DNA of 64,000 nucleotides. Source: Xylocopa sonorina. Lineage: Eukaryota; Arthropoda; Insecta; Hymenoptera; Apidae. Below, piece after piece: positions 62,253-64,000 of this stretch (position 1 is the first letter of the stretch; the number at the start of each line of letters is the position of its first letter). The stretch spans positions 11,164,501 through 11,228,500 of the forward strand of contig NC_135199.1 in the NCBI RefSeq assembly GCF_050948175.1, read 5' to 3'. The notes under the pieces were generated by a model. It was not told the origin of the DNA. It saw nothing but the letters and a program-made list of their open reading frames with translations, and did not search any database. A program made the translations under genes and the position numbers.

Positions 62253-64000
62253 TTATTCATCATCATCGCGGACACCACCACCAGGTACTTTTGGTCCGCC
62301 TGCACGTTTTGCCATGATGATCTGATCAACTTTAAGCACGGTGCATGCAACACCAACAGCATATTTTAGTCCCCATTGTTTTGTTAAGAACAAATCCAAA
62401 ATATTTGCTTCAACTGTATCGATAAGACCGGCCTTTTGCTGTAAAAAAAATTTTTTTATAGTACATTGTGTACAGTATGAATATTTATGAAAAAGTTAGA
62501 TGAATACGTACTTCAATGTCGAAACCGTAATTTGTTTTGCCCTCCTTGTGTGCCGCATAAAGCTTAGACAGTAGTTCAGAGGCATGACTTCCACTGTTCT
62601 CTGCCAGTGTTTTCGGAAAAATTTCCAAGGCTGTTGCAAATCTACGCACAGCGTACTGTTCTAAACCTGGTAAAGTATCTGCATATGTACTAAGTTGTGC
62701 AGCCAATTCTATTTCAGTAGCACCTGCTCCAGGAACGAATCTTCCATCTCTCGTTATTCCTTTGAACGTATTAACTCCATCGTCAATAGCACGTTCAATA
62801 TCGTCCATATAATTTTCGGTGGATCCTCGAACGATTATCGTACTAACACGACTTTCTTTACCATTTATTGCAAATTTTACTACTATAGTATCTCCAACTT
62901 CGTCGATGTATACTGAATCTGCATATCCCAATTCTTCTTTCGTCGGTGGAGTCTTAAAGTAAAAATGTCTTTTGAAATATTTGTAGTGAAGGAAAAACTA
63001 CTATACGCGTCACTACGAAATACGATAAAAATTTACCAGTTTTGGCAACGCTGTAGCGCCAACAGTCTTACATAATCTCCTAACATCAAACTTGCTGGGT
63101 ATACGAACAGCCATTAAGTTATATTTGTTCATATAATGCAAAGCCATATCTCCAAACTTTCCACCTGAAACAATCACGTTAGCTCCACTTTCAGCAATTG
63201 CTTTTATTTGAGATTCCAGTAAAGACTCCTCTCCTCTGGAGAATTTCATCAATTCATCTGCTGTCTTTATCAAAACTGTTCCCTTTGTCTCAGTTTGCAT
63301 AATGTCTACAGCGCAAGTGTAGACAGCAATGTTGGCATTCTCCTTTTTTGTAACATCTCCTTCGACTTGTCGCTTAAATACCATTCCTTGTACAACTTCA
63401 GAGTTACATATACCACTGCCGAGTATTTTACAGACGCGTACGTTATCTACATTAAAGGTAGTCTTTTCCGGTAGAATAGACACACAAGCTTTCGAAACAA
63501 GGGAAGCAAGACATTCCTCGTTTCCATATTGTTTACTCATAATAGCTGTTTTAATTCCCACTTTAACTTGGTTTTCATCTCGATAGTCCTTTATATCGTA
63601 ACAAACTAATGTTGGTAATATTTCCAAAACTTTTTCTAAGGAAACTTCATATCCTTCGACTATCTCAGATGTAGTGATACCCTGTTACACAAAATTTTCA
63701 TGTAAAGTTAATAAACATTATACAAAAGCAACTTTCTATTCCTAAGAGATAAATATCATATCTTTATAACATCTAAAAATGTTACCAAACGAAGTAATTC
63801 TTCAGCAGCCTCGAGAAGTGCTCCAGCAAAAATGATCACAAAGTTAGTGCCATCTCCAACTTCTGCTTCTTGCATTTTCGATGCTAATACTACTAATTTA
63901 GCAGCTGGATGTTCAACTTCTAATTCATTAATAATCGTTGCTGCATCACTAGTGACAAATAATTTTTCTATGTGATTGATTATCATTTTGTTCATCCCAT
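62253..64000 (-). CDS. CCT8: T-complex protein 1 subunit theta (CCT8), N-terminus off the window
   Basis: CCT8 is one of eight subunits of the TRiC/CCT cytosolic chaperonin that folds actin, tubulin and many WD40 proteins. Minus-strand exons are 63786-64000 (partial), 63037-63681, 62512-62952 and 62253-62438, all joining in phase 0. The visible protein begins at GMNKMIINHIEKLF, about residue 45-50 of the family, and runs to the end. The group II chaperonin ATPase motif GDGTN is intact (EVGDGTNFVIIFAG). Later landmarks are MSKQYGNE, DNVRVCKILGSGI, RRLCKTVGATALP, the GAGATEIELA segment and the terminal KVDQIIMAKRAGGPK. The tail ends GGGVRDDDE, shorter and less acidic than the human one. About 45 N-terminal residues and the promoter lie beyond position 64000. 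Confidence 0.96.

Noticed and set aside
1..64000. tRNA, rRNA, CRISPR arrays or operon-like promoters
   Set aside because: No tRNA B-box/cloverleaf, rRNA segment or direct-repeat array was seen by eye; the window is eukaryotic.

Overview
This is animal nuclear DNA, most likely from a hymenopteran insect and plausibly a bee. The grounds are AT-rich DNA with short GT-AG introns, single-copy insect orthologues of conserved eukaryotic genes, very AT-rich introns and UTRs, and many (TA)n tracts. Species cannot be fixed from the window alone. There are no bacterial features, CRISPR arrays or recognisable tRNA or rRNA genes. I assembled the gene models by hand from splice sites. Every complete model closes to a whole number of codons across all its exons.

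Layout. Positions 1-9.7 kb are gene-poor and clearly richer in G+C. They hold a CpG-rich promoter-like zone with two NRF-1-type palindromes (about 8.8 kb), a CGA-triplet microsatellite, a likely minus-strand 5' UTR exon, and three copies of an imperfect repeat. Plus-strand genes follow: DRC9/IQCG (10954-13128, axonemal nexin-dynein regulatory complex), the GABP beta subunit (15829-17876, ankyrin-repeat partner of an ETS factor), and a very large Rsf1-type chromatin remodelling subunit (21347-35003, 16 coding exons, about 3,905 residues). The Rsf1 gene has a long AT-rich 3' region.

The second half is a compact row of housekeeping genes: SARNP (-, mRNA export), UFC1 (+, UFM1 E2), NDUFAF5 (-, complex I assembly), corkscrew/SHP2 (-, 12 exons), ifc/DEGS1 (+, dihydroceramide desaturase), a ZDHHC2/15/20-type palmitoyltransferase (+), HYI (-, putative hydroxypyruvate isomerase) and CCT8 (-, N-terminus beyond the window edge). 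SARNP/UFC1 and csw/ifc are divergent pairs. UFC1/NDUFAF5 and ZDHHC/HYI are convergent pairs. There is no operon-like logic; neighbours share processes only loosely.

Non-genic structure worth attention: a 420-bp foldback element at 42946-43365 with a second hairpin abutting it; a 12-bp-arm palindrome upstream of the palmitoyltransferase; a GC-rich unexplained island in that gene's 2.6-kb intron; two apparent GC-AG introns (Rsf1 and ifc); and a duplicated acidic motif plus clustered CtBP-like motifs in Rsf1. I found no convincing new multi-gene system.
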